The notes under the pieces were generated by a model. The model was not told the origin of the DNA. It saw nothing but the letters and a program-made list of their open reading frames with translations, and made no database searches. The position numbers were made by a program, and so were the translations under genes. A stretch of DNA of 64,000 nt from Roseibium algicola (lineage in GTDB: Bacteria; Pseudomonadota; Alphaproteobacteria; Rhizobiales; Stappiaceae): positions 2,534,501 to 2,598,500 of the forward strand of contig NZ_CP019630.1 in the NCBI RefSeq assembly GCF_001999245.1, given 5' to 3'. Within the stretch, counting starts at the first letter, position 1. Each line of letters starts with the position of its first letter. Positions 52,682-62,284 of the stretch are shown in pieces.

Positions 52682-53395
52682 TTAGAGAATGGCCATTTTC
52701 TGAAGATCGACCAGCTTGCCGATGCCCAGCTTGGCCAGGCCCATGAGCTTGCCGAATTCTTCTTCGGAGAACGGTGCACCTTCGGCCGTTCCCTGGATTT
52801 CGACGATGCCGCCGGACCCGGTCAGAACGAAGTTGGCGTCGGTCTCGGCGGTGCTGTCCTCGGCGTAGTCGAGGTCGAGCACCGGAGCACCTTCGTAGAT
52901 GCCGCAGGAAATGGCGGCAATGTGATCCTTCAGGACCTCGCCGGAGACCATGTCACGGGCCTTCATCCACTCGATGCAGTCGCGCAAGGCAACCCAGGCA
53001 CCGGTGATGGACGCCGTGCGGGTGCCGCCATCGGCCTGGATGACGTCGCAGTCCACAGTGATCTGGTTTTCGCCGAGGGCTTCCAGATTGACGACGGCGC
53101 GCAGAGACCGGCCGATGAGACGCTGGATTTCCTGCGTCCGGCCAGATTGCTTGCCGGCACTGGCTTCGCGGCGCATGCGGTCGCCCGTGGCGCGCGGCAG
53201 CATGCCGTATTCAGCCGTCACCCAGCCGCGGTTCTGTCCGCGCAACCAGGGCGGAACCCGCTCTTCCAGGCTGGCGGTGCACAAAACGTGCGTGTCGCCG
53301 AACTTGACGAGGCAGGACCCCTCGGCATGTTTGGAGACCCCGCGCTCCAGTGTGACCGCACGGAGTTCATCGGCTGCGCGTTTGGACGGACGCAT
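52682..53395 (-). CDS. rph: Ribonuclease PH
   Basis: 237-residue phosphorolytic 3'-5' exoribonuclease that trims tRNA 3' ends. Typical residues: [45 protein letters not shown] at the start, [27 protein letters not shown] (here [17 protein letters not shown]), the [19 protein letters not shown] stretch, and [18 protein letters not shown]. Full length. Divergent from hrcA (195-bp gap), and it heads the rph-rdgB-hemW unit. Confidence 0.97.
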   Translation of the reverse strand: MRPSKRAADELRAVTLERGVSKHAEGSCLVKFGDTHVLCTASLEERVPPWLRGQNRGWVTAEYGMLPRATGDRMRREASAGKQSGRTQEIQRLIGRSLRAVVNLEALGENQITVDCDVIQADGGTRTASITGAWVALRDCIEWMKARDMVSGEVLKDHIAAISCGIYEGAPVLDLDYAEDSTAETDANFVLTGSGGIVEIQGTAEGAPFSEEEFGKLMGLAKLGIGKLVDLQKMAIL

Positions 53396-53505
53396 GCATA
53401 TCCCTTTCGACTTTCGTTCCGGAAAAACCGCCGTTTCTCCAGTGTATTCGTTGGGGCCTTGTAGACCCCAACTTCCTTCGCCGTAAAGGCCTTGCGTTGT
53501 GATAC

Positions 53506-53534
53506 TTCACGCAAGCCCCCTTTTGCGCCTATAT
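53506..53534 (+). promoter_or_regulatory. Possible hrcA promoter
   Basis: TTCACG (53506-53511) and CTATAT (53529-53534) are separated by 17 bp and lie 57 bp upstream of the TTG start of hrcA. Position and spacing suit a sigma-70-like promoter. A heat-shock sigma version is possible but does not fit cleanly. Confidence 0.35.
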
Positions 53535-53590
53535 CTTTTTGATGAAAGCCCGGTCGACCCCGGTGAGTGGTCACATTCGGAGAACAAGCC

Positions 53591-54640
53591 TTGAGCCTCA
53601 GCGACCTCGACAAGAGATCCCGTGAAATCTTCCGTTCGATCGTGGAAACCTATCTGGAGACCGGCGAACCCGTCGGGTCCCGGAACGTTTCGCGCAAGCT
53701 CGGCATTTCGCTGTCCCCTGCCTCGATCCGCAACGTGATGTCTGATCTGGAACATATGGGCCTGCTGCATTCGCCGCATACCAGCGCAGGCCGGCTGCCG
53801 ACCGAAATCGGGCTTCGGTTCTTCGTTGATGCCCTTCTGGAAGTGGGCGACCTGACCCAGGACGAGCGCCGGGCGATCGATGCCCAGGTGCGGGCCTCGC
53901 AAAAGGCGAATTCGGCCGAACAGGTACTGACGGAAGCCAGCCAGATGCTGTCCGGCCTGTCCATGGGCGCCGGTGTTGTCTTGACCCACAAGTCGGACAT
54001 GCGGCTGAAGCACATCGAGTTCGTGCGCATCGAACCGCTGAAGGCCTTGGCGATCCTCGTCAGTGAAGACGGGTCCGTCGAGAACCGCGTTGTCGATCTG
54101 CCGGGTGACCTGCCGTCCTCGGCTCTTGTGGAGGCCAGCAACTACCTGAATGCCCAGATCAAGGGCAGGACCCTGTCGGAAATCCGCTCCGAACTGGAAA
54201 AGGTCCGCGATGCGGACCAGGCCGAACTGGACCTCTTGAGCCAGAAGGTCATTGATGCGGGTCTTGCGGTCTGGGGCGGCGAAAGCGCCACCGATCCGGG
54301 CACGCTGATCGTGCGGGGCCGGTCCAATCTCCTGACCGATCTCGACGCCGTCGAGGATCTGGAGCGCATTCGCCTGCTGTTCGACGATCTTGAAAGCAAG
54401 AAGGATCTTATCCAGTTGCTGGGTCTTGCCGAACAGGGCGACGGGGTGCGCATTTTCATCGGCTCGGAGAACAACCTGTTCTCGCTGTCCGGATCCTCCC
54501 TGGTGGTGTCACCCTACAGGGACAGCAACCAGCGCATCGTCGGTGTTCTCGGTGTCATCGGACCGACCCGGCTGAATTATGCAAGGGTGATCCCGATGGT
54601 CGACTACACCGCCCGGCTGGTGAGCCGGATACTCGGATAA
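53591..54640 (+). CDS. hrcA: Heat-inducible transcription repressor HrcA
   Basis: 349 residues. N-terminal winged helix ([78 protein letters not shown]) and the HrcA dimerisation domain with the C-terminal [28 protein letters not shown]. HrcA represses groES/groEL and dnaK operons at CIRCE sites; no CIRCE was seen here. The start is TTG at 53591 with GGAG eight bases upstream; a GTG eight codons earlier lacks a site. In many relatives grpE follows directly, but here a MoeB-like gene does. Confidence 0.95.
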   Translation: MSLSDLDKRSREIFRSIVETYLETGEPVGSRNVSRKLGISLSPASIRNVMSDLEHMGLLHSPHTSAGRLPTEIGLRFFVDALLEVGDLTQDERRAIDAQVRASQKANSAEQVLTEASQMLSGLSMGAGVVLTHKSDMRLKHIEFVRIEPLKALAILVSEDGSVENRVVDLPGDLPSSALVEASNYLNAQIKGRTLSEIRSELEKVRDADQAELDLLSQKVIDAGLAVWGGESATDPGTLIVRGRSNLLTDLDAVEDLERIRLLFDDLESKKDLIQLLGLAEQGDGVRIFIGSENNLFSLSGSSLVVSPYRDSNQRIVGVLGVIGPTRLNYARVIPMVDYTARLVSRILG

Positions 54641-54736
54641 ACCTGCCGGAGACCGGATTTCCCGAGCGGGCACGGGCTTGACCTGCCGCCGCCACCACCC
54701 CCATGTGTACCCGAGACCAGCCAGACAGGACTTGAC

Positions 54737-55540
54737 ATGCTTTCGCCCGCCGAACTGGAACGCTACGCCCGCCACATCGTGCTGCAGGAGATCGGCGGTG
54801 CCGGCCAGCAGAAGCTGAAAAATGCACGCGTGCTGGTGATCGGTGCCGGCGGCCTCGGCGCGCCGGTGCTGCAATATCTGGCAGCTGCCGGTGTTGGCAC
54901 GCTGGGCGTTGCCGACGACGACACGGTGTCTCTTTCCAACCTGCAGCGGCAGGTGATCCACGATACCGACCAGCTGGGTGAGCCCAAGGTTGCCAGTGCG
55001 GCAGAAGCGATTGCGCGACTGAACCCCAATGTGAAGGTCGAGCCGCACCCCACCCGCCTTGCCGGCCACAATGCCATGCAGCTCGTTTCCCGATATGACC
55101 TCGTGGTGGATGGATCGGACAATTTCGACACCCGCTACCTGGTGTCCGATGCCTGTTTCTTTGCGCAAAAGCCGCTAGTGACGGCCGCCGTCGGCCAGTT
55201 CGACGGCTCGCTGACCACCTTGAAGCCCTATGAGACAGGCCCGGACGGCAGCGCCAACCCGACCTATCGGTGCCTGTTCCCGCAAAAGCCGCGCGACGGC
55301 CTGCTGCCGACCTGTGCCCAGGCCGGCATTCTGGGTGCGCTGACGGGCATCATTGGCGCCATGCAGGCCATGGAAGTTCTGAAGGAGCTGACCGGAACGG
55401 GCGAAGGACTGGTTGGCCGGATGATCCTCTTCGACGCCAGAACCGTGCGCATGGAAACCATTCGCTACAAGCGTTCCGCGAAGAACCCACTCAACGGCGA
55501 CACTCCGAAAACCTGGGCGGAGCTACTGGAGGGGGCGTGA
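54737..55540 (+). CDS. moeB: MoeB/ThiF/HesA-type E1-like adenylyltransferase
   Basis: 267-residue E1-like enzyme that adenylates the C-terminus of a ubiquitin-like sulfur carrier (MoaD or ThiS). Motifs: LERYARHIVLQEIGGAGQQKL, ATP-binding VLVIGAGGLGAPVLQYLAAAGVG, DDDTVSLSNLQRQVIH and GDNFDTRYLVSDAC (here VDGSDNFDTRYL). CxxC zinc sites are not complete: one Cys pair is suggested by YRCLFPQKP and LLPTCAQAGILG. No rhodanese tail, so MoeB-type. It follows hrcA by 96 bp. ThiF-like function remains possible. Confidence 0.88.
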   Translation: MLSPAELERYARHIVLQEIGGAGQQKLKNARVLVIGAGGLGAPVLQYLAAAGVGTLGVADDDTVSLSNLQRQVIHDTDQLGEPKVASAAEAIARLNPNVKVEPHPTRLAGHNAMQLVSRYDLVVDGSDNFDTRYLVSDACFFAQKPLVTAAVGQFDGSLTTLKPYETGPDGSANPTYRCLFPQKPRDGLLPTCAQAGILGALTGIIGAMQAMEVLKELTGTGEGLVGRMILFDARTVRMETIRYKRSAKNPLNGDTPKTWAELLEGA

Positions 55541-55622
55541 CACGAGATCGCCCTCCCGCAGGGAGTGAGAAACCTACTGTTGGCCGCTTCCCTAAAGTCT
55601 GACCGGACAGTCTTTCGGGCAA

Positions 55623-55655
55623 ACAAAAACCCGCCCCGGTTTCCCGGCACGGGTT
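55623..55655 (-). terminator. Rho-independent terminator of secB
   Basis: AACCCG (55628-55633) pairs with CGGGTT (55650-55655), with an inner CCGG pair. Read on the minus strand the stem is followed by a GGGTTTTTGTTT tract, giving a good terminator for secB. It sits between the convergent moeB and secB genes and may serve both. Confidence 0.8.
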
Positions 55656-55680
55656 CTGTAAAACTATGGTCTGACTGACC

Positions 55681-56184
55681 TTAGTTCGGCTTCTGCTCGG
55701 TCGCCTGCTGAGCAGCGGCCTGCTGGGCCATGTTCTGGCGGTAGAGCTGAGCGAAATCGATCGGGTCGAGCATCAGCGGCGGGAAACCGCCGTTGCGGGT
55801 CGCTTCGGAAAGGATGTTGCGGGCGAACGGGAAGATCATGCGCGGGCACTCGATCATCACGAACGGATGCATGTGCTCTTTCGGCACGCCGGTGATCTTG
55901 AACAGGCCTGCGTAGACCAGCTCGACGTTGAACATCACCATGTCCGGGCGTTCTGCCTTGGCGGTCAGGGTCAGGACGACTTCAAACTGGTCGTCACCGA
56001 TCTGCTGGGCACCGACGTTGACGTTGATGTCGAGCTTCGGCTGGTCGCCCTGTGCCAGGGAGCGCGGCGCATTCGGGTTTTCGAAAGACAGGTCCTTGAT
56101 GTACTGGCCAAGGATGTGCATGCCCGGCGCTGCTGCGCTTTCCGCCTGCGGCTGAGCGCCGCCGTCATTGGTGTCGGTCATCAT
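55681..56184 (-). CDS. secB: Protein-export chaperone SecB
   Basis: 167-residue cytosolic chaperone that keeps preproteins unfolded and hands them to SecA. Family hallmarks: GQYIKDLSFENPNAPRSL, the PKLDINVNVGAQ stretch, VMFNVELVYAGLFKITGVP, IECPRMIFPFARNILSEATRNGGFPPLMLDPIDFAQLY. Ends in an Ala/Gln-rich tail. Two adjacent ATG codons make the start; the first is used here. Usually near fxsA and timA in related genomes, but those lie 28 kb away in this window. Confidence 0.97.
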   Translation of the reverse strand: MMTDTNDGGAQPQAESAAAPGMHILGQYIKDLSFENPNAPRSLAQGDQPKLDINVNVGAQQIGDDQFEVVLTLTAKAERPDMVMFNVELVYAGLFKITGVPKEHMHPFVMIECPRMIFPFARNILSEATRNGGFPPLMLDPIDFAQLYRQNMAQQAAAQQATEQKPN

Positions 56185-56379
56185 CTCATTCCATTGCGCG
56201 GTGCTGATCTGAAATGAAGAGCTATTAAATCCCTCCGGCTGGCCGCCGGCCCGCGTGATCCGGACAGCCGTGTTAGCGGGTGGCTACCACTTACGCCTTG
56301 TCGGCACAAGAGCCCCGGCCTTGCCAGCCGCCGGAATCCGCTTCAAAAGAGGGAAGTTGCCGTTCTCCAAGAAGTCCAG

Positions 56380-57786
56380 ATGCACGAACAACCGACATCC
56401 AATATCACCCTGCCGCACCGGCGCCTGAAACTCGACACGCTGGTGCGCCTGCGCTGGCTTGCCGTGGGCGGCCAGTCCGCAGCGCTCCTGGTAGTGCATG
56501 TCGGTCTGGGCTATCCGACGCCGGCCGGACCTGCCTTTGCCATGGTGGCCCTGTCCGCCTGGCTCAACATTTTCCTGAAGATCCGCTGGCCCTCGGCCAT
56601 GCGCCTGTCGGAACGCGCCGCAGCCCTGCAGCTTGCCTATGACATCCTGCAGATGAGCGGCCTTCTGTTCCTGACCGGCGGTCTGGGCAATCCATTCGCG
56701 TTCCTGCTGATGGCGCCGGTGATGGTGTCCGCGACGGGCCTGTCGGCCCGTTACACGGTGATCCTCGGTATTCTGGCCACGGTTTGCGCCAGCCTGGTTG
56801 CGGTTTTCCACCTTCCTCTGCCATGGCCGGTGGGTGACGACTTCTCGCTTCCAATCGTCTATTCGGTCGGCATCTGGACCGCGCTCGTCTCAACGCTCGG
56901 GTTCATGGCAATCTATGCGTTCCGGGTGGCCGAAGAGGCCCGCCAGATGGCGGACGCGCTTGCGGCAACCGAACTCGTGCTTGCCCGTGAGCAGCATCTC
57001 AACGCGCTTGACGGGCTGGCAACCGCGGCCGCACATGAGCTCGGCACACCGCTTGCCACCATCTACCTGGTGGCCAAGGAACTGACGGACGAATTCGAGG
57101 CGAGCGACCCCAGGGCCGAGGACGTGGACCTGATCCGCTCACAGGCCGAGCGCTGCCGGTCGATCCTGCGTCAGCTCACGAGCCTGTCGAGCGAGGAGGA
57201 CCGGACCTACCAGCGCATGCCGGTGTCGCAACTGCTGGAAGATGTTGTCGACCCGCACCGGGGCACGGGCGTTGCGATCCATTCCACCGGGTCCGGTACC
57301 GGCGCCGAGCCGGTGGGTACACGAAACGCGGCAATCCGTTACGGACTTGGCAACCTGCTGGAAAATGCCGTCGACTTCGCCAAGACCCGCGTCGATGTGT
57401 CCGCCAGTTGGGACGAAACGACACTCTCGATTTCCATCAAGGACGACGGTCCCGGATTTTCGGTCGAAATTCTGGGCAAGATCGGCGACCCCTACGTTTC
57501 CGTGCGCGGCGGAAAGTCGCCGCAACGCGGCACCGGCGGAGGGCTTGGTCTTGGCATCTTCATTGCCAAAACCCTGCTGGAACGCACGGGTGCCAAGCTG
57601 CATCTGGAAAATTCGGCCCCACCCCAGACAGGGGCTCACATCCGTGTAAGCTGGCCGCGCAAGGTATTTGAACAGGACGGCAGAGTGGACGAAACGGCTT
57701 TTTCACCCCATAACGGCAATAAAGCGCAAACAATGCATGCTGTGCCCGTGAATCCATCCGGGGTGCAGGAGAAGACGCAAGAATAA
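56380..57786 (+). CDS. regB: Redox-responsive sensor histidine kinase RegB/PrrB/ActS
   Basis: 468 residues. Six predicted membrane helices (residues about 22-190) contain the quinone-site motif GGLGNPF near residue 99. The cytoplasmic part has the H-box in ALDGLATAAAHELGTPLATIYLVAKEL and, in AERCRSILRQL, a Cys that matches the redox-active Cys of RegB. HATPase boxes follow (NLLENAVDFAKT, DDGPGFS, GGGLGLGIFIAKTLLERTG). It senses ubiquinone redox state and phosphorylates RegA to control respiration, photosynthesis and fixation genes in relatives. The regA gene follows by 15 bp. No senC/prrC is nearby. Confidence 0.94.
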   Translation: MHEQPTSNITLPHRRLKLDTLVRLRWLAVGGQSAALLVVHVGLGYPTPAGPAFAMVALSAWLNIFLKIRWPSAMRLSERAAALQLAYDILQMSGLLFLTGGLGNPFAFLLMAPVMVSATGLSARYTVILGILATVCASLVAVFHLPLPWPVGDDFSLPIVYSVGIWTALVSTLGFMAIYAFRVAEEARQMADALAATELVLAREQHLNALDGLATAAAHELGTPLATIYLVAKELTDEFEASDPRAEDVDLIRSQAERCRSILRQLTSLSSEEDRTYQRMPVSQLLEDVVDPHRGTGVAIHSTGSGTGAEPVGTRNAAIRYGLGNLLENAVDFAKTRVDVSASWDETTLSISIKDDGPGFSVEILGKIGDPYVSVRGGKSPQRGTGGGLGLGIFIAKTLLERTGAKLHLENSAPPQTGAHIRVSWPRKVFEQDGRVDETAFSPHNGNKAQTMHAVPVNPSGVQEKTQE

Positions 57787-57801
57787 GACCGGTAGAGCCA
57801 A

Positions 57802-58359
57802 ATGACGGACCAGACACCTGCCCTGAACAGTTCGGAGGACATGACCCTCCTGATCGTTGACGACGACAAGCCGTTTCAGCAGCGCCTCGCACGCGCCATG
57901 GAAAAACGCGGCTTTACGACGGAAACAGCCGACAGTGTTCAGGACGCAGCCGGCAAGATTGCCCAGAATGCCCCGGCCTTCGCCATTGTCGACATGCGGC
58001 TTGAAGACGGCAACGGTCTTGATGTCATCGAACAGCTTCGCCAGCGCCGTCCGGATGCCCGCGCCATCGTGCTGACCGGATACGGCAATATTGCCACTGC
58101 TGTCACGGCGGTCAAACTGGGGGCCATCGACTATCTCGCAAAGCCCGCCGATCCGGACGATATCGTTGCCGCGCTTGCGCGCAAGCCCGAAGACAAGGCG
58201 CAGCCGCCGGAAAATCCGATGTCGGCCGACCGGGTCCGCTGGGAGCATATCCAGCGGGTGTACGAGCTTTGCGACCGCAACGTTTCGGAGACCGCACGCC
58301 GGCTGAACATGCACCGCCGAACCCTGCAAAGGATCCTGGCAAAGCGCGCGCCGCGCTGA
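57802..58359 (+). CDS. regA: Response regulator RegA/PrrA/ActR
   Basis: 185 residues. Receiver domain with LLIVDDDKPF, the phospho-acceptor Asp in AIVDMRLEDGNGLD and YLAKPADPDDI, joined by a Pro-rich linker to a Fis-like HTH (VYELCDRNVSETARRLNMHRRTLQRILAKRAPR). The DNA-binding tail is nearly invariant in RegA proteins. It partners RegB, whose gene lies 15 bp upstream, in redox-dependent global control. Confidence 0.96.
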   Translation: MTDQTPALNSSEDMTLLIVDDDKPFQQRLARAMEKRGFTTETADSVQDAAGKIAQNAPAFAIVDMRLEDGNGLDVIEQLRQRRPDARAIVLTGYGNIATAVTAVKLGAIDYLAKPADPDDIVAALARKPEDKAQPPENPMSADRVRWEHIQRVYELCDRNVSETARRLNMHRRTLQRILAKRAPR

Positions 58360-58459
58360 GAAAGCCGGGGCTTCCCGCCATTGCGGGCTTGCCCTTAGAC
58401 TGCCACTTTGCCTAAGTATTCCCAAACGGTGCTAACCTGCGCTCCCACGGAGATCGCTT

Positions 58460-60340
58460 ATGCGGCTTGATGCTGCCCATGTTCTTGTTACCCCCGCGCT
58501 GAAATCCGGCCTGCTGGCCGCGTGCAGTGTGGTTCTTATGATGTCGGCTTTGCCTGCACAGGCTCAATCGGTTCCCGAAACCGTGCGCATCAACGTGGAA
58601 CCGCCGCAACCCGGCATCCGGTCCATCACCGTGAACAAGAAATACCGGCCGATCATCAGCCGCGACGACAAGGGTGTCGTCATCGACACGATGGGCAGCG
58701 ACAACAAGTTGCCGCCCTGTGATGTCAAGCTTGAAGTCACTCTGGAAAACAGCCGCGTCCTGCATCGGGATGCCAGCTTCTGCTCCGGTGGCACGCTTGT
58801 GGTCGACGTCTCGAACGACGGCAAGCCGGGCGCGGTCGCCCGCATCGTCGGCACAACTTCGGGAACGGCCGCCGGCCCGGTTTCCAATGCTCCGGCGGCA
58901 ACACAGTCTTCCCAGCAGGATCGACCTGCCGAAGGACAACAGACCGCTTCCAACTCCAACGGATCATCGACCCCATCCGTTGAGGAAATCAAACCGCCTG
59001 CCGAAGAGGGCGGGCTGAAGCCGCTCGACCAGGTCGATACCCCGATTTCCGCACCCGGCACCGAAACGGCCTCCCTGCCTGATGACATCGACACGGTAAC
59101 CGGTGACGGTTATCCGGGTGCCGCCAATTCCGAACCGGTTCTGGTGAGCCCGAACGAGGCGCGCGAGTGGCTGGCCGAACCGGGTACGCAGCCCGGAACA
59201 CCATCGCTGCTTCAGCACGCCGTAGCGCAAACCGACGACCGGGATTTCCGGGCCGATTGCACCACCCAGTCCGGGTTTGCCAAGATCACGTTCCAGCAGG
59301 CTCCTGCCGGGCTTCTGGAAGGCATGCCGCAGGCCGTGCGCATTTCCGCAGGCGAATTCGACAGCGTCTACAATGCTTTCGGTTCTTCCAGCGCCAATGA
59401 AGCCGGCACGTCGCTGCCCGAAGTCAACATTGAAATGACCGACCCGCTGTGGGAGGCCATGATCAAGCAGTCTGCCCTGTCGATCGCGGTCGAAGGCCTG
59501 CCTGCACACGAAGTTTCCCTGAAAGGCAGCGCCAACCCGGTGCGCCTGTTCGTTGCCACCTGCGCCCAGCCTCAGCAGATCGTTTCAGACGATGCCTACG
59601 GCAGCGGTGCGGAAGAAGCGAACTCGGATCTTTCCTGCTCCGAGGCCGGCCGGGTGCGGTCGGTCGAAGCCGTCCGGCCTGGTCAGATCGTGTTCCGCAA
59701 CGCCAGCCGTCAGCCCATTGAAGTGAGCTGGGTGGATTACCGCGGTGGCGAGCGGCCCTACGCGCGCCTTGAACCGGGGCAGATCCTGGAACAGCAGACC
59801 TATGTTTCCCACGCCTGGACCGTGCGCGGTTCCAGTGGCGAATGCCGGGGCATCTATGTCACCAAGACCCCGTACCGGGAGGTCGTGATCAACGGACCGG
59901 CGAACTTCGGTGCCCCCGGTAACAACGGCTTTGGTAACAACGGGTTCGGCAACAACGGGTTCGACAACAATGGCGGCACCTGGGGTGCCCCCAACGGTGG
60001 CGGTTTCGACGGTCAGCCCGGCAACGATTTCCCGTCCGGCCCTGTCCCCCCGGGATCCATCGAAGGTTCAAACCAGCCGAATTTCCAGCAACAGCAGACG
60101 GCTCGCGCCAATGTGGCCGACTACCTGTGCACCGCCGGCATAGATCTGAATGTCGTGTTTTCGCCGGACATGCAGTCCGCGACCGTTGCCGAAATGGGCT
60201 ATGGCGCAGTCACCCTGCAGAGACAGGGCAGCGCCAACACGTTCTATTACGAATCCCAGGGGCATGTGCTGAAGGGCCAGGTTCAGAATGCCACCTGGTC
60301 CCGTCCCGGATTGCGGGACGTGTTCTGCGCCCGCAGATAA
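58460..60340 (+). CDS. Large secreted protein with VHL-like beta domain and MliC-like C-terminal domain
   Basis: 626 residues. A signal peptide ends near residue 35 (ALPAQA|QS). An N-terminal beta-type region with a Cys pair (LPPCDVKLEV, DASFCSGG) leads into a Ser/Pro/Ala-rich linker (about 130-235) and a second domain of about 150 residues. Residues about 408-470 match the von Hippel-Lindau beta domain: IVFRNASRQPIEVSWVDYRG, ERPYARLEPGQ and TYVSHAWTVRG. A GNNGF repeat region (about 489-510) follows. The last 75 residues (ANVADYLCTAGIDLNVVFSP ... DVFCARR) resemble MliC lysozyme-inhibitor domains. Likely periplasmic or surface. The second domain's function is unknown; the domain labels are by-eye matches. 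Confidence 0.75.
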   Translation: MRLDAAHVLVTPALKSGLLAACSVVLMMSALPAQAQSVPETVRINVEPPQPGIRSITVNKKYRPIISRDDKGVVIDTMGSDNKLPPCDVKLEVTLENSRVLHRDASFCSGGTLVVDVSNDGKPGAVARIVGTTSGTAAGPVSNAPAATQSSQQDRPAEGQQTASNSNGSSTPSVEEIKPPAEEGGLKPLDQVDTPISAPGTETASLPDDIDTVTGDGYPGAANSEPVLVSPNEAREWLAEPGTQPGTPSLLQHAVAQTDDRDFRADCTTQSGFAKITFQQAPAGLLEGMPQAVRISAGEFDSVYNAFGSSSANEAGTSLPEVNIEMTDPLWEAMIKQSALSIAVEGLPAHEVSLKGSANPVRLFVATCAQPQQIVSDDAYGSGAEEANSDLSCSEAGRVRSVEAVRPGQIVFRNASRQPIEVSWVDYRGGERPYARLEPGQILEQQTYVSHAWTVRGSSGECRGIYVTKTPYREVVINGPANFGAPGNNGFGNNGFGNNGFDNNGGTWGAPNGGGFDGQPGNDFPSGPVPPGSIEGSNQPNFQQQQTARANVADYLCTAGIDLNVVFSPDMQSATVAEMGYGAVTLQRQGSANTFYYESQGHVLKGQVQNATWSRPGLRDVFCARR

Positions 60341-60516
60341 ATTTCAGACACACCTGTAAAAAACGTCAGGTTTAATACTTGGTAGAAATCCGGACTGTCT
60401 GACAGTTTTCGGAGCCTTAATCGTTTTAACGGCATAAATCTTCTGTCTTCTTAAGCATTTGGTCAATTATTGAGAGGAAATCTTGTCGGACAGAGTTCGA
60501 TAGGAATCACTTAACC

Positions 60517-62205
60517 ATGTCCTTCGCCCGTTGGCCCATTACCTGGAAGATCAGCCTCCCGATCGCGACCATCCTGCTGTTCACAGCCGCGATCTGTGTG
60601 GTCAGTCTCAACAGTCTTTATTCGGCGATGTTCGCGGAACGCCTCAAAAAGATTGAAGAAATCACCGAAGGCGCGGTTTCGATCGCCGCCTATTACCATG
60701 GCCAGGAAGCAAGCGGGAAAATGACCCGCGAAGAGGCCCAGGCCTCAGCCCGGGAAGCCATTGGCGCCATCCGGTTCGAAGGCGACAACTATGTCTTCGC
60801 CTATGACTACCAGGGCATGAACCTGGTTCATCCGAACGCAAAGCTCGTCGGTACCAACATGATCGGCTTCTCCGACAAGACGGGTGTGAAGATCGTTGCC
60901 GAACTGATCAAGGATGCCAAGGCCGGCGGCGGTTCGCTGCTCTATTACTGGCCGCGCACAGCCGGCGAAGAACCGATTGAAAAATATAGCTGGGGTTCCG
61001 GTTTCGAACCCTGGGGCTGGATGATCGGCACCGGGGTTTACGTTGACGATCTCGAAGCTGCCTACTGGAGCGCTGCCACTTCGATCATCGCTCTGGCGCT
61101 TGTTGGTGCCCTGATTGCGACCGGCATTGCCTTTGTCGCCGTCCGAAACACGGTTCGCCCGCTGCGCGCGCTGACCGACAACATGAGCCTGCTGGCCGAT
61201 GGCAACACCAGCATCACCATTGACGGCACCGACCGCGGCGACGAAATCGGCCAGATGGCAAGCGCCATGGAGGTTTTCGTCCGGAACGAAGCTGCCCGGC
61301 GCGAACTTGAAGAGCAGCAGAATTCCAGCCAGGAAGACGCTGCCCGCAAGGGAGCCGAAATCCAGCAGCTCAGCGGCGACTTCGATCGTCAGATCATGGA
61401 AATGCTCAACATCATCGACAGCTCCGTGCAGAACCTGCAGGCTGCTTCCGCCGACATGACCGGCGTCGCGGCACAGACCACGGAACAGAGCGGTCGCGTT
61501 TCCAACGCCTCCTCCCAGGCAGCCCACAACGTTGAAACCGTTGCGGCGGCGGCGGAAGAACTGTCGGCCTCGGTCAACGAAATCCGCCGTCAGGTGCAGT
61601 CTTCCAGCGAGATTGCGGCCCGCGCTGCCGGTGAAGCCCAGGCAACCAACCAGCGCATGCATGGCCTTTCCGAAAGCGCCAGCCGCATCGGCGAGGTCGT
61701 GAACCTGATCCAGGCGATCGCCGAGCAGACCAACCTCCTGGCGCTTAACGCGACCATCGAGGCGGCACGCGCAGGCGAAGCCGGCAGGGGATTTGCGGTC
61801 GTTGCGGCGGAAGTCAAGGAGCTGGCCACCCAGACTTCCAAGGCGACCGAGGAAATCTCCAGCCAGATCACGGCGATCCAGGATGAGACCGGTCATGCGG
61901 CCAGTGCCATCTCCTCGGTTACCGAGATCATCAACAACATGAACGAAATCGCCTCGTCCATTGCCTCTTCCGTGGAAGAGCAGGGCGTCGCGACGCAGGA
62001 AATCGCCAGCAACGCGACCGAAGCCTCGCGTAGCACGGTTGAAGTGACCACGAACATCGAGACCGTTGCAGCGGCTGCCGAAAACACCCGCGACACCGCG
62101 GAAAAGGTCGACAGTTCAGCCCAGCAGCTGAAGGAAAACGCCTCGATGCTGCGCAATCAGGTCGGCACCTTCCTGCAGGAAGTGCGCAAGCGCTCCGTGG
62201 CCTAA
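60517..62205 (+). CDS. Methyl-accepting chemotaxis protein with single Cache domain
   Basis: 562 residues. A membrane helix (about 12-32) and a second one (about 188-210) bracket a periplasmic single-Cache region with the family pattern [30 protein letters not shown] and [28 protein letters not shown] then follows ([19 protein letters not shown]), and the signalling domain contains the hairpin tip [41 protein letters not shown]. Such sCache receptors often bind small carboxylates. It is a single gene ending in a strong terminator. The ligand is not predicted. Confidence 0.94.
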   Translation: MSFARWPITWKISLPIATILLFTAAICVVSLNSLYSAMFAERLKKIEEITEGAVSIAAYYHGQEASGKMTREEAQASAREAIGAIRFEGDNYVFAYDYQGMNLVHPNAKLVGTNMIGFSDKTGVKIVAELIKDAKAGGGSLLYYWPRTAGEEPIEKYSWGSGFEPWGWMIGTGVYVDDLEAAYWSAATSIIALALVGALIATGIAFVAVRNTVRPLRALTDNMSLLADGNTSITIDGTDRGDEIGQMASAMEVFVRNEAARRELEEQQNSSQEDAARKGAEIQQLSGDFDRQIMEMLNIIDSSVQNLQAASADMTGVAAQTTEQSGRVSNASSQAAHNVETVAAAAEELSASVNEIRRQVQSSSEIAARAAGEAQATNQRMHGLSESASRIGEVVNLIQAIAEQTNLLALNATIEAARAGEAGRGFAVVAAEVKELATQTSKATEEISSQITAIQDETGHAASAISSVTEIINNMNEIASSIASSVEEQGVATQEIASNATEASRSTVEVTTNIETVAAAAENTRDTAEKVDSSAQQLKENASMLRNQVGTFLQEVRKRSVA

Positions 62206-62224
62206 GGTCCGGGCACCAGACTCA

Positions 62225-62262
62225 AAAAAGCCCGCAGTCCGTCAATGGCTGCGGGCTTTTTC
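62225..62262 (+). terminator. Rho-independent terminator of the chemoreceptor gene
   Basis: AAAGCCCGCAG pairs with CTGCGGGCTTT around an 11-nt loop (stem arms about 62227-62237 and 62249-62259), followed by T residues. A-rich on the other side, so it can also serve the convergent TetR gene. Confidence 0.88.
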
Positions 62263-62284
62263 GTGTCTGCTTCCACGTGGTATG

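Noticed and set aside
53396..53590. CIRCE element upstream of hrcA
   Set aside because: No TTAGCACTC-N9-GAGTGCTAA-like inverted repeat is present.
59920..59985. Short direct repeats coding GNNGF, considered as a CRISPR-like or tandem DNA repeat
   Set aside because: They are in-frame codon repeats inside a secreted protein, with no spacers.
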